A stretch of DNA of 64,000 nt from Sphingomonas sp. PP-F2F-A104-K0414 (GTDB lineage: Bacteria > Pseudomonadota > Alphaproteobacteria > Sphingomonadales > Sphingomonadaceae), in NCBI RefSeq assembly GCF_004340945.1, contig NZ_SLYD01000005.1, forward strand, positions 1 through 64,000. The letters run 5' to 3'. Positions 9,043-18,183 of the stretch are shown in pieces (the stretch's first letter is position 1; every line of letters starts with the position of its first letter). A model generated the notes under the pieces. That model saw nothing but the letters and a program-made list of their open reading frames with translations. It did not search any database and had not been told where the DNA came from. The position numbers were made by a program, and so were the translations under genes.

Positions 9043-10848
9043 ATGCATCGTCGCCACTTTATCGCGTCTGCCGGTTTCGCCTCCGCGTTGATGGCCCTGC
9101 CGGCGATCGCGCGGGCCGCATTGGGTCGCGATGACGCCAAATTGAGGGCGATGCTCGACGGGTTCTTTTACGCGCGATTGGACGAGAGCCCCGAACAGGC
9201 GACCTCGCTCGGTCTCGATACGGGTGCGCGGACCCGGCTTAAATCGAAGCTCGACGATACCTCGCGCGCCGGCGAGCAGCGCCAGTTCGCGCGGGCAAAG
9301 AGAGAGCTGGCCGCGCTGAAGACAGTGTCGCGCGACGCGCTGGGCGACGCGGCGAAGCTCGATTACGACGTGGTCGAATACAGCCTGGACCGCGAGATCG
9401 CGGGGCAGCGTTACGCTTATGGTGCCAGCGCCGGACGGTATGCGCCCTATGTGCTGACCCAATTGACGGGCGCCTATCGCGACGTACCGGACTTCCTGGC
9501 CAACCAGCACGCGGTCCGCAGTGCTGCCGACGCGGATGCCTATGTCGCCCGCGTGCTGGCGTTTGCGGGCGCGATAGATGCCGAAACGGAGCGTCAGCGC
9601 GAGGATGCCGCCAAGGGGGTGTTCGCGCCGGACTATATCCTCGACACCACGCTAAAGCAGCTGGCGTCGGCGCGCGACAAGGCGCCCGACCTGTCGGGCC
9701 CGGCGACCGACCTGGCCGCCAAGCTGAAAGCGGCCAATTTGCCCCCCGAGCGCGGCCAGGCGGTAGCGGCGCTGATGCGCGACCAGGTGTTTCCCGCGCT
9801 CGACCGGCAACGCGCGCTGGTGACCGAATTGCGTAGCAAGGCGACGCACGATGCGGGCGTCTGGCGCTTGCCGGATGGTGACGCGTATTACGCAGCGGCG
9901 GCGAGCGCCGCGACCACGGTGCAACTGACGGGAGACGAGATCCACACGCTGGGCCTGTCGCAGGTCGCCGAAATCAGCGCGCGGATCAATGGCATCCTCA
10001 AGATGCAGGGCATGACGCAAGGGAGCGTCGGCGAGCGTCTGGTCGCACTCAACACGCGACCCGATCAGCTCTTCCCCAATACCGATCCGGGTCGTGAAGC
10101 CCTGCTGGAGCAACTCCGTGCGCAGATCGCTGCGATGGCGAAGCGCCTGCCCGAGCAATTCGGAGTTCTCCCCAGGGCGCCGGTCGAGGTCCGCCGCGTT
10201 CCCGAAGATATCCAGGCCGGTGCGCCGGGCGGCTATTACCAATCCGCGTCGCTCGACGGGTCGCGGTCGGCGATTTATTTCATCAACCTGCGCGACACGT
10301 TCGACCGCCCGAAATTCGGTCTGGCGACGCTGAGCTATCACGAGGCGATCCCGGGCCACCATCTCCAGGTCATGTCGGCACTGGAGAGCGAGGACATCCC
10401 GCTGATCCGCCGCCGCGGCTTCTATTCCGGGTATTCCGAGGGTTGGGCACTCTACGCCGAACAGCTTGCCGACGAGATGGGCGTGTACGACGGAAACCCG
10501 CTGGGTCAGGTCGGCTATCTCCAGTCGCTGCTGTTCCGCGCGACCCGCCTGGTCGTGGATTCAGGCATGCACGCCAAGCGCTGGAGCCGGGAGAAAGCGA
10601 CCGATTACCTGATCGCCACCACCGGCATCGCGCGTGGCCGCAGCCAGGGCGAGATCGACCGCTACACGGTCTGGCCCGGGCAGGCGTGCAGCTACAAAAT
10701 CGGCCACACCATGTGGGTCCGCCTGCGCGACGAGGCCAAGCTCAAGGCCGGCGCCGATTGGGATCCCAAGCAGTTCCACCGCCTGCTGACGATGGGCGCG
10801 ATGCCGCTGACGGTGCTAGAAAAGGTCGCGCGCGAGCGGATCGGTTAG
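9043..10848 (+). CDS. DUF885 family exported metallo-hydrolase
   Basis: The 601-residue protein belongs to the DUF885 family, predicted zinc-dependent peptidase-like enzymes. The start at 9043 is chosen because CAGGAGCC precedes it and because MHRRHFIASAGFASALMALP is a signal peptide (Tat-like double arginine) ending near AIARA. A longer in-frame extension upstream has no signal character. The gluzincin-like motif YHEAIPGHHLQ is at about residue 433, followed by the conserved YSEGWALYAEQLADEMG. The C-terminal region (GQACSYKIG) is also typical. It probably acts in the periplasm on peptides or esters, but no substrate is known. It stands alone. Confidence 0.9.
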   Translation: MHRRHFIASAGFASALMALPAIARAALGRDDAKLRAMLDGFFYARLDESPEQATSLGLDTGARTRLKSKLDDTSRAGEQRQFARAKRELAALKTVSRDALGDAAKLDYDVVEYSLDREIAGQRYAYGASAGRYAPYVLTQLTGAYRDVPDFLANQHAVRSAADADAYVARVLAFAGAIDAETERQREDAAKGVFAPDYILDTTLKQLASARDKAPDLSGPATDLAAKLKAANLPPERGQAVAALMRDQVFPALDRQRALVTELRSKATHDAGVWRLPDGDAYYAAAASAATTVQLTGDEIHTLGLSQVAEISARINGILKMQGMTQGSVGERLVALNTRPDQLFPNTDPGREALLEQLRAQIAAMAKRLPEQFGVLPRAPVEVRRVPEDIQAGAPGGYYQSASLDGSRSAIYFINLRDTFDRPKFGLATLSYHEAIPGHHLQVMSALESEDIPLIRRRGFYSGYSEGWALYAEQLADEMGVYDGNPLGQVGYLQSLLFRATRLVVDSGMHAKRWSREKATDYLIATTGIARGRSQGEIDRYTVWPGQACSYKIGHTMWVRLRDEAKLKAGADWDPKQFHRLLTMGAMPLTVLEKVARERIG

Positions 10849-11245
10849 CAAATCGGGATCAGGACGAAGCGGACTCAGAGCAGAACGCTTTTCATTGCTG
10901 GACCGAGCCGAAATTTGTTCTGGAATGGAGCGCGCGACGTACGCCTATCCATGGTGCGCGATATTTGATCATTGGCGAAGTGAGTTGCGCACTTGGGAAC
11001 AAAGCAACGGGTCTGACCCAGTTACGGGCATTCTCGTACTGATTTGCGCCTTGCGGGATCGGCCATTCGTTCATCGGCCAACGGCACTTTCGATGCGGAT
11101 CTACCAGCTCAATAATAACAGGCGGGGGAGCGCGGCCAAGCTGCTTTACGGCAGAACGTCCAACCCGCGAACATCGACCGTTGTCCGCGCCGTTGTGTTC
11201 TTACATTGCCTGTCGCACAACGCGTCAAGTCAGAGGAGAGTAGAT
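10849..11245. other. Intergenic region of about 400 bp
   Basis: The frame of the next gene stays open through this stretch, but the peptide has no recognisable features and no start with a ribosome-binding site. It is therefore treated as leader and promoter DNA of the gene at 11246. Nothing else was recognised. Confidence 0.5.
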
Positions 11246-12265
11246 GTGCGGGCATTCCGGATCGGTTTGAGCGCCATAATTATAGGATCGGCTCCTGTCG
11301 GCGCGGCAACTCGACCGCCAAGTATCCCACCTGCCCTCTCCTCTTTCCTGCACAACGACATTGTCGAATACGGCGACTATCGATGGTTCCGTGGGCGGTT
11401 TGCCGGCGCGTCGGCTGCGGACACGCAGGCGTTCATTGTTGCCCTGGAATGGAATGAAAGATGTGAGACGCAGTCGCGTGTCGCGATGAAAGACGAACTG
11501 GCGGCGATGGGCCAGACGTTCGACCCAGGTCGGGACGTCTATGCACGGCCTGCATTATGCCGTCAGTTCATCCAGCTTCCAATACGGGCGGACGTAACAT
11601 GGTCAGCCTTTTCCGCTGCGCTAGATCGTGTCCGGCCATATGCGCTCGGTATCATCCGTGCGATCGCCCTCGTGGAGCAGCAGGTGATCGATCACGGCGA
11701 CTATGCCGAGCAGTTGCGCACCCGACCACTCGGGGAGCAGACTTTGCGTTTCGCGTGGGTCGAAAGCCAACGACATGAAGGACAAACCGCGACCTATTCG
11801 TCGCTCGAACGGGCTGTCTACGAAGGCATTCTTCTGCGTGCCTTGGATGACCGCGATCAGGATAATACAGCCTGGCTTTCCGCGAGAGTGACCCGTCAGG
11901 GTTGGCCAACGCGTTCGCAACTAGGCGACGAGGCATCCGCCGCCGCTTGGCTGCTTGTCCAACACGCGGATGCCAATCCGGCCTTCCAGCTAACTGCCCT
12001 GCGCCTGATGGCGCCGCTGGCGTCTAAAGAGGAGATCGATCCGCGCAACGTTGCTATGTTGACGGACCGCATGCTGCTCAAGCTCTCCGGTCACCAGCAA
12101 TACGGTACGCAATGGACGTGCAAGGACGGCAAACGCGTGCCGCTGCCGCTGGTGAACACCGACGCGGTCACCGATACTTTGCGGGCAAAGGCAAACCTCG
12201 GCACGCTCAACGAAAATGCCAGTCAGATCGACACCTTGTACGGGCGATGCCCGCCTGCGGGATAA
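11246..12265 (+). CDS. Exported hypothetical protein (DUF6624-like)
   Basis: The GTG at 11246 lies 7-8 bases after GAGGAGAG and begins a signal peptide (VRAFRIGLSAIIIGSAPVGA), so this start is preferred over upstream in-frame codons. The mature part, about 315 residues, is helical with conserved-looking segments such as HGDYAEQLRTRPLGEQTLRF and QLTALRLMAPLASKEEIDPRN, the latter resembling the DUF6624 family of bacteria. The C-terminus has a Cys pair (WTCKDGKR and YGRCPPAG) that could form a disulfide in the periplasm. The role is unknown. Confidence 0.65.
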   Translation: MRAFRIGLSAIIIGSAPVGAATRPPSIPPALSSFLHNDIVEYGDYRWFRGRFAGASAADTQAFIVALEWNERCETQSRVAMKDELAAMGQTFDPGRDVYARPALCRQFIQLPIRADVTWSAFSAALDRVRPYALGIIRAIALVEQQVIDHGDYAEQLRTRPLGEQTLRFAWVESQRHEGQTATYSSLERAVYEGILLRALDDRDQDNTAWLSARVTRQGWPTRSQLGDEASAAAWLLVQHADANPAFQLTALRLMAPLASKEEIDPRNVAMLTDRMLLKLSGHQQYGTQWTCKDGKRVPLPLVNTDAVTDTLRAKANLGTLNENASQIDTLYGRCPPAG

Positions 12266-12452
12266 GTCATCTGCACGCTGGCGAAGTCTTATCCACAGAT
12301 CACGCCGGGCTGGCGCTGGCGACGTTCAATAGCCCGCCGCTCGTCCCGGGTGGGACGGTGCCCATACGCCATGGCGACGTAGAGTGCCAAGAAGAGCATA
12401 GTCCACGAGCCGGCCGATTCGGCGATTGCTGTTAGCAACGCGAGGAGCACCA

Positions 12453-12848
12453 GTGCCCAGGATGATCGTCGTCAGTCTGCCGGTCGCAGACGTTGCGGCC
12501 TCAACGGCCTTCTAGGAGACGATTGGCTTCGAGAAGAACGCTCGGTTCAGCAACGAGCAGTCGTCGTCGATGGTGTGGTCGGATGCGATCCACGTCATGT
12601 TGCCCGCCAGGCCTTTCTTCGCGACATTCACCGAGAAGACGATTGTTGATGCGACGACGAACTCCACCGGGCATTATGCGTTGTCGTTCGATAGTCGCTA
12701 CGAGGTCGATGCGATCACGCAGGCGGCTGTCGAGGCAGGCGGCCGCGAGTTGCATGGGCTGCAAGACTTGGGTTTCATGTACAGCCGCGCGTTCGAGGAC
12801 CCTGATGGTCATGGGTTCGGGCCGTCCTGGATGGCCTCCGCCGCCTAA
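12453..12848 (+). pseudogene. VOC-family (glyoxalase-like) protein with an internal amber codon
   Basis: From the GTG at 12453 (behind GCGAGGAG) the frame reads VPRMIVVSLPVADVAASTAF and then meets TAG at 12513. It continues uninterrupted as ETIGFEKNARFSNEQSSSMV to EDPDGHGFGPSWMASAA and TAA at 12848. The whole is a normal-length (about 130 residues) lactoylglutathione-lyase-like VOC protein. The stop sits where family members have Tyr in FYE, so one base change (TAT/TAC to TAG) explains it. A shorter product from ATG 12570 would lack the first beta-alpha-beta unit. Confidence 0.75.
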
Positions 12849-12988
12849 GCAGAACGTCGGATCACGCTTGGGCAACTGGTCTCCAGTTCTGCAGATGACA
12901 TAGCTCCGACGGCCGCTCCGAGCCGACCAGCGGACTGACCCGCAATGCGACATCCGCGGGTGGTTTTCCAATTGCTGCAAGCAGATGC

Positions 12989-14317
12989 CTATTCCTCGTC
13001 GTCGTTCGGATGGCGAGGCCGTTGCGCATCGTTCGAGAACGGGTCCGGGACGATGGTGCCGCCCTTCATGACCATCCGAATGCGATGGAGCGCGGCTATA
13101 TTTGCGGTCGGATCGCCCGACACCGCAACCAGATCGGCCAGCAGGCCAGGTTTCACCGTACCTCGCGTGTCGCCAAGATGAAGCAACCGCGCGTTGCCGG
13201 AGGTAACGGCCATCAAGACCGCCGCCCGAGGCATCCCCGCCGCGACCAGCAATTCGATCTCGCGCACGTTCTGCCCGTGCGCGAATACCCCCGCGTCGCC
13301 GCCGACGCAGATCGGGACGCCTGCCTTGAGTGCCAGCTTGAGGCTTGAACGACTGAGTGCGACGGCGGGTGGCGCTGGTTCGCTGCGGTTCCAGCCGCGA
13401 TAGCGCGCGGTCGCGTCGGATGCGGCGAGCGTCGGACACAGCGCGATGCGCTTGGTCGCCATGTCTGCGAAGATCGCGGGCGTACCGCCATAGCCGTGCT
13501 CGATGGTATCGACGCCCGCGGCGACCGCGCGCCGCATACCCTCGGCGGTCGCGGCATGGACGGCAACCGGGCGACCCGCATCGTGCGCCGCTGCCACCGC
13601 CGCCGTCATCTCGGCGAGGCTCAACGTCGCACGGCTCTCCTCGCCGGGTCGCCAGCGATAATCGGCATACAGCTTGACCCAATCCGCACCGGCCGCGATC
13701 TGCCGGCGCACTGCTGCCACCATCTGGTCGACGCCCGACACTTCCTCGGCCCCCTGCGGCACCGCGACGCCTGGCTCGAAACCCTTCGGACCATAAGCGC
13801 CAAGCGCGACGATGGCGCGCGTCGCGACCGACAGCCGCGGGCCCGGCACGATGCCCTGGTCGATCGCCGCCTTCAGCCCGACATCCGCATAGCCGGCGCC
13901 CTCCGTGCCGAGATCGCGTTCGCTGGTGAAGCCGGCGAGCAACGTCGCCTTTGCGTTCGCAACGGCGCGCGCGGTGCGGAGCGCGAGCGGCTCGTGCAGG
14001 ACCTGATCGTCCCAGCTCGTCTCGTTATACGGATGCAGGAACAGATGCCCGTGCCCCTCGATCATGCCGGGCATCAGCGTATCGCCGGCAAGCTCGATAG
14101 TCTGCGTGTCGGTGGGCACCGGCAGATTGGGACCGACTGCGACGATCCGGTCGCCCGAGACGAGCACCTGCCAGCCGGCATGGACGATACCATCCGCGCC
14201 ATCGAAAACGCCCGCGGGTTTCAGCAGCGTCGATCGGGGGTTAGACGCCGGCACCGCGGCTCCGGGCCCGAGCAGAACCGCCGCGGACGTCAGCACTATC
14301 GTCGTCAGCCACCGCAT
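12989..14317 (-). CDS. Exported metal-dependent amidohydrolase
   Basis: This 442-residue protein has a signal peptide (MRWLTTIVLTSAAVLLGPGA) and an imidazolonepropionase-like amidohydrolase fold. The beta-sandwich strand GDTLMPGMIEGHGHLFLHP carries the HxH metal site, further ligands include the His in AVHAATAEG and in DTIEHGYGG, and the late Asp is in CVGGDAGVFAHG. Such enzymes hydrolyse amide bonds in small peptides or heterocycles. It is divergent from the penicillin-acylase gene with only 34 bp between starts, so the two probably share a promoter region and perhaps a pathway. The C-terminus (NDAQRPRHPNDDEE) is an acidic tail. Confidence 0.92.
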   Translation of the reverse strand: MRWLTTIVLTSAAVLLGPGAAVPASNPRSTLLKPAGVFDGADGIVHAGWQVLVSGDRIVAVGPNLPVPTDTQTIELAGDTLMPGMIEGHGHLFLHPYNETSWDDQVLHEPLALRTARAVANAKATLLAGFTSERDLGTEGAGYADVGLKAAIDQGIVPGPRLSVATRAIVALGAYGPKGFEPGVAVPQGAEEVSGVDQMVAAVRRQIAAGADWVKLYADYRWRPGEESRATLSLAEMTAAVAAAHDAGRPVAVHAATAEGMRRAVAAGVDTIEHGYGGTPAIFADMATKRIALCPTLAASDATARYRGWNRSEPAPPAVALSRSSLKLALKAGVPICVGGDAGVFAHGQNVREIELLVAAGMPRAAVLMAVTSGNARLLHLGDTRGTVKPGLLADLVAVSGDPTANIAALHRIRMVMKGGTIVPDPFSNDAQRPRHPNDDEE

Positions 14318-14351
14318 GGTCTTTCCCTCGTTCCCGCCTTACGCTGCCACC

Positions 14352-16535
14352 ATGGATAAGCTCCTTCGGCGTGCGCGCAATCCGGTGATCCTGTTGGCCC
14401 TGCTGACGGCTGCGCCCAGTCCGCCACCAACCGACATAGCGCGGTGGCAGGTGCAGGCCGCGCGCGTCACGATCACGCGCGACGACTGGGGGATCCCGCA
14501 TATCCGTAGCCGATCCGACGCGGATGCGGTGTTCGGGCTGATCTACGCACAGGCCGAGGACGATTTCGCGCGGATCGAGGCGAATTACCTGACCGCGCTC
14601 GGGCGTAGCGCCGAAGCAGACGGCGAGGACGCGGTCTGGGCCGATCTTCGCCAGCGGCTGTTCGTTGATCCCGCGGACCTGAAGCACCAATATGCCGCCA
14701 GCCCGACCTGGTTGCGGGCACTGATGCAGGGCTGGGCGGACGGGCTGAACTATTATCTGGCGACGCATCCGCAGGCCAGGCCGAAGGTCCTCACCCGGTT
14801 CGAACCATGGATGGCGCTCAGCTTCACCGAAGGCAGCATCGGCGGGGATATCGAGCGGATCTCGCTCAGTGATCTGAAGACGTTCTACGGCAAGCCCACC
14901 CCGCCCTCGCCGGAGGAACGCGGCATGGTACCGCGAGAGCCGTCGGGGTCTAACGGTATCGCGATCGCACCCCGCCTCACCAAGAACGGCCGCGCGCTGC
15001 TGCTGATCAACCCGCACACCAGCTTCTATTTCCGCTCCGAGGCACAGATGACGAGCGACGAAGGGCTGAACGCGTATGGCGCCAGCACCTGGGGGCAGTT
15101 CTTCGTGTATCAGGGCTTCAACGCCAAGGCCGGCTGGATGCACACCTCCGCGACAGTCGATAATATCGACGAGTTCGCCGAACGGATCGCGCGGACCGGC
15201 AATCGCTATGCCTATCGCTACGGCAGCGACGTCCGCCCGGTCACCACGCGTTCCGTGTCGGTGCGTTATCGCCGCGCCGACGGTACGATGGGCGAGCGCC
15301 GCTTCACCACCTACGCCACGCATCACGGGCCGATCGTCGCGATCAAGGCCGGGAGCTGGATCGCGACCGCGCTGATGTGGAAACCCGTCCCCGCGCTCGA
15401 ACAAAGCTATCTGCGGACCAAGGCGACCGATCTCGCCAGCTACATCGCGGTCGCCGAGCGGAAGGCGAATTCGTCGAACGACACGCTGTTCGCCGACGAC
15501 AAGGGCGAGATCGCGTTCCTAATGCCGCAGTTCATGCCGATCCGCAGCGACCGTTTCGACTATACGCGGCCGGTCGACGGCAGCGATCCCGCGACCGACT
15601 GGCATGGGCTCCACACGCTCGACAGCCTGCCGAGCGTCGCAAACCCGCGGACCGGCTGGGCGCACAACACCAATGATTGGCCCTGGAGCGCGGCGGGTCC
15701 GGACAGCCCCAAGGCGGCGGACTATCCGAAGTACATGGATCAGGTTGGCGGCAATGCGCGCGGCGTCCATGCCGACCTGTTGCTGACCGGCAAACGCGGC
15801 TGGACCCCCGACACGCTCCGTGCGGCTGCCTTCGATGCCTATCTGCCCGCCTTTGCGCGATTGCTGCCCGGACTGGTCGAGGCCTGGGACGCGCTGCCTG
15901 CGCGCGACCCACAGCGGGCGTCGCTCGCGGCGCCGATCGCGCTGTTGAAGAAATGGGATCACCGCTGGAGCTACGACTCGGTCGCGACCAGCCTGGCGGT
16001 GTTCTGGGGCGACCAGTTGTGGCGCGAGGTCGGCAGCTTCGCGCAGGCAGAGCGATTGAACGTGCCCGACTACATCGACGCGCGCGTGTCGCCCGAGGCC
16101 AAGCTTACCGCGCTGTCCGCCGCGGTCGACTGCCTGACGCGCGACTTCGGCGACTGGCGCACGCCGTGGCAGCCGATCAACCGTTTCCAACGGCTCGACG
16201 ACGCGATCCAGCCGCATTTCGACGACGCGCGCGCCTCGATCCCGGTGCCGTTCACCTCGGCGCAATGGGGCAGCCTGGCGTCGTTCGGCGCCAAGCCTTG
16301 GCCCGGCACGAAGCGTTATTACGGCACCAGCGGCAACAGCTTCGTCGCGGTCGTCGAGTTCGGCCCGCGCGTGAAGGCGATGGCGGTCATGGCCGGCGGC
16401 CAGAGCGGCGATCCGGCATCACCGCACTTTGCCGATCAGACGCAGCGCTATGCGGAGGGCAGACTGCGCCCGGTCTATTTCTATCCCGACGACCTCAAGG
16501 GCCACGTCGAGCGCAGCTACCGCCCCGGCGGGTGA
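14352..16535 (+). CDS. Penicillin-acylase-family Ntn hydrolase (acyl-homoserine-lactone/aculeacin acylase type)
   Basis: The 727-residue precursor belongs to the penicillin acylase family, which self-cleaves into alpha and beta chains in the periplasm and hydrolyses N-acyl amides such as acyl-homoserine lactones or beta-lactams. The start at 14352 is chosen because MDKLLRRARNPVILLALLTA is a signal peptide. VTITRDDWGIPHIRS marks the alpha chain. The nucleophile is predicted to be Ser200 in SGSNGIAIAP, followed by NPHTSFYF and WGQFFVYQGFNAKAGW of the beta chain. The C-terminal GGQSGDPASPHFADQTQRYAE motif is conserved in the family. The substrate cannot be told from sequence. A quorum-quenching or scavenging role is possible. 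Confidence 0.93.
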   Translation: MDKLLRRARNPVILLALLTAAPSPPPTDIARWQVQAARVTITRDDWGIPHIRSRSDADAVFGLIYAQAEDDFARIEANYLTALGRSAEADGEDAVWADLRQRLFVDPADLKHQYAASPTWLRALMQGWADGLNYYLATHPQARPKVLTRFEPWMALSFTEGSIGGDIERISLSDLKTFYGKPTPPSPEERGMVPREPSGSNGIAIAPRLTKNGRALLLINPHTSFYFRSEAQMTSDEGLNAYGASTWGQFFVYQGFNAKAGWMHTSATVDNIDEFAERIARTGNRYAYRYGSDVRPVTTRSVSVRYRRADGTMGERRFTTYATHHGPIVAIKAGSWIATALMWKPVPALEQSYLRTKATDLASYIAVAERKANSSNDTLFADDKGEIAFLMPQFMPIRSDRFDYTRPVDGSDPATDWHGLHTLDSLPSVANPRTGWAHNTNDWPWSAAGPDSPKAADYPKYMDQVGGNARGVHADLLLTGKRGWTPDTLRAAAFDAYLPAFARLLPGLVEAWDALPARDPQRASLAAPIALLKKWDHRWSYDSVATSLAVFWGDQLWREVGSFAQAERLNVPDYIDARVSPEAKLTALSAAVDCLTRDFGDWRTPWQPINRFQRLDDAIQPHFDDARASIPVPFTSAQWGSLASFGAKPWPGTKRYYGTSGNSFVAVVEFGPRVKAMAVMAGGQSGDPASPHFADQTQRYAEGRLRPVYFYPDDLKGHVERSYRPGG

Positions 16536-16574
16536 CGTCGCGCCCGCCCGCGCACTACGTCACCGCACCTGAAT

Positions 16575-17453
16575 TTACGCCACGGCCCCGTCCAGCTTAT
16601 CCTGTGTCCGTGTGTAGAAGTCGCCGGCATCGTGGCGTTCGTGGAGCTGGCTGGCAGGATCGCCCATCACGCGGTTGACCATCCGGCCGCGCTGGACCGC
16701 CGGTCGCGCGCCGATCAGGTCGGTCCAGCGCAGGACGTTCTTATAATCGCTTACTTGAAGGAACTCGGCGGCGTCATACACCTGGCCCGTCACCAGCGCG
16801 CCGTACCAGGGCCACACCGCCATGTCTGCGATCGAATAGTGGTCGCCACCGACATATTCGCTCTCGGCCAGCCGCCGGTCCAGCACGTCGAGCTGGCGCT
16901 TAACCTCCATCGCGAAACGGGCGATCGCATATTCGATCTTCACGGGAGCATAGGCGTAGAAATGCCCGAAACCGCCGCCCAGCATCGGCCCCGCCCCCAT
17001 CTGCCAGAACAGCCACGACAGCACCTCGGCGCGCTTGGCGACATCGGTCGGGAGGAACGCGCCGAACTTCTCGGCAAGATAGAGAAGGATCGATCCGGAT
17101 TCGAACACGCGGATCGGCTCCGCGCCGCTGCGATCGACCAAAGCGGGGATTTTCGAGTTGGGATTGGCCGCCACGAAGCCGCTGCCGAACTGGTCGCCAT
17201 CCATGATCTTGATCAGCCAGGCGTCGTATTCGGCACCGGTATGACCCGCGGCAAGCAGTTCCTCGAGCATCACCGTCACCTTGACGCCGTTGGGCGTTGC
17301 CAGCGAATAGAGCTGGAGCGGGTGCTTGCCGACGGGCAGGTCCTTGTCATGCGTGGCGCCGGCGATCGGGCGGTTGATGCTGGCGAACCGGCCTCCGCTC
17401 TGCTTGTCCCAGGTCCAGACCTTGGGCGGCGTGTATTCGGCGGTCTCGGTCAT
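16575..17453 (-). CDS. yghU: Glutathione S-transferase-like disulfide-bond oxidoreductase
   Basis: The 292-residue protein closely matches the YghU subgroup of glutathione S-transferases (nu class), which bind two glutathiones and reduce disulfides rather than conjugate electrophiles. Family signatures are the N-terminal extension PPKVWTWDKQSGGRFASINR, the PVGKHPLQLYSLATPNGVKV start of the thioredoxin domain, NPNSKIPALVDRSG with the cis-Pro, and the helical C-terminal domain with YSIADMAVWPWYGAL. The length is as expected. It is cytoplasmic, monocistronic, and convergent with the acylase gene, whose stop is 39 bp away. Confidence 0.93.
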   Translation of the reverse strand: MTETAEYTPPKVWTWDKQSGGRFASINRPIAGATHDKDLPVGKHPLQLYSLATPNGVKVTVMLEELLAAGHTGAEYDAWLIKIMDGDQFGSGFVAANPNSKIPALVDRSGAEPIRVFESGSILLYLAEKFGAFLPTDVAKRAEVLSWLFWQMGAGPMLGGGFGHFYAYAPVKIEYAIARFAMEVKRQLDVLDRRLAESEYVGGDHYSIADMAVWPWYGALVTGQVYDAAEFLQVSDYKNVLRWTDLIGARPAVQRGRMVNRVMGDPASQLHERHDAGDFYTRTQDKLDGAVA

Positions 17454-17651
17454 TCTGGCTCTCCGCTATCTCTACTCTGCGTCGGCGAAGTGCGCCGTTG
17501 TGGGGCTATGCGCAAGGGCCCGAACCGAAGTCGCTCGGCCATGCGTGGCTTACCAGAGCCGTAAGGTACCAGCCGCTTCCGTAACGTGAATGTTCGAATA
17601 CCCGATCGTCACTCTCGGTCCCCCTTTTCGCACGCGATCAGCGATCTCGGG

Positions 17652-18122
17652 TCAGTTGCCCGCACGTGCGTGGAGCGTACGGACCTCGTCGGCGAACGCT
17701 GGCACCGGGCCGGTGACGACCGCATCGGGGACGACGTCGGTGATCCGCAGCGGCACGATGCCGAGCGATGGCTTGCCGAATTCGCGCAGCCATTCATTCA
17801 GCTGGATCGTCGACGTCGCGTAGACGATCCTTCCCATCCCCACGAGCCCATGCGCCGCCGCGCACATCGCGCAATGCTCGCCCGAGGTATAGACGACAGC
17901 CTGTCGCCGCTCCTCCGGCGACAAATGCTCGGCGGCCCAACGCGCGATCGCGAACTCGGGATGACGCGTCGGATCACCGCCGCCGGTTCGGTTTCGGTCC
18001 TCGAACAGCACCTCGCCGTCGCGCGACACAAGGATCGAGCCGAACGGCTGGTCGCCCGCGTCAACGGCTTCGGTCGCCAGCTCGACGCACCGCCGCAGAT
18101 GGCTCATTTCGATATCGTTCAT
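17652..18122 (-). CDS. Nucleoside/guanine deaminase-like protein
   Basis: The 156-residue protein is of the cytidine/deoxycytidylate deaminase superfamily, nearer to guanine deaminase and TadA-like enzymes. The zinc site is formed by HPEFAIARW (the HxE motif with the catalytic Glu) and by GEHCAMCAAA (the CxxC pair, with GEH in place of the usual EPC). Preceding QPFGSILVSRDGEVL is the conserved strand. A good ribosome-binding site (GAGGGAAT) precedes ATG 18122. The substrate may be guanine, another purine or a drug-like amine. It lies upstream of yghU on the same strand but about 200 bp away, so it is probably separate. Confidence 0.88.
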   Translation of the reverse strand: MNDIEMSHLRRCVELATEAVDAGDQPFGSILVSRDGEVLFEDRNRTGGGDPTRHPEFAIARWAAEHLSPEERRQAVVYTSGEHCAMCAAAHGLVGMGRIVYATSTIQLNEWLREFGKPSLGIVPLRITDVVPDAVVTGPVPAFADEVRTLHARAGN

Positions 18123-18183
18123 TCCATTCCCTCAAAGCTCATTGTGTCGACGTCTTGCAAACGTTCAGCCTTCCATCTGGCAG

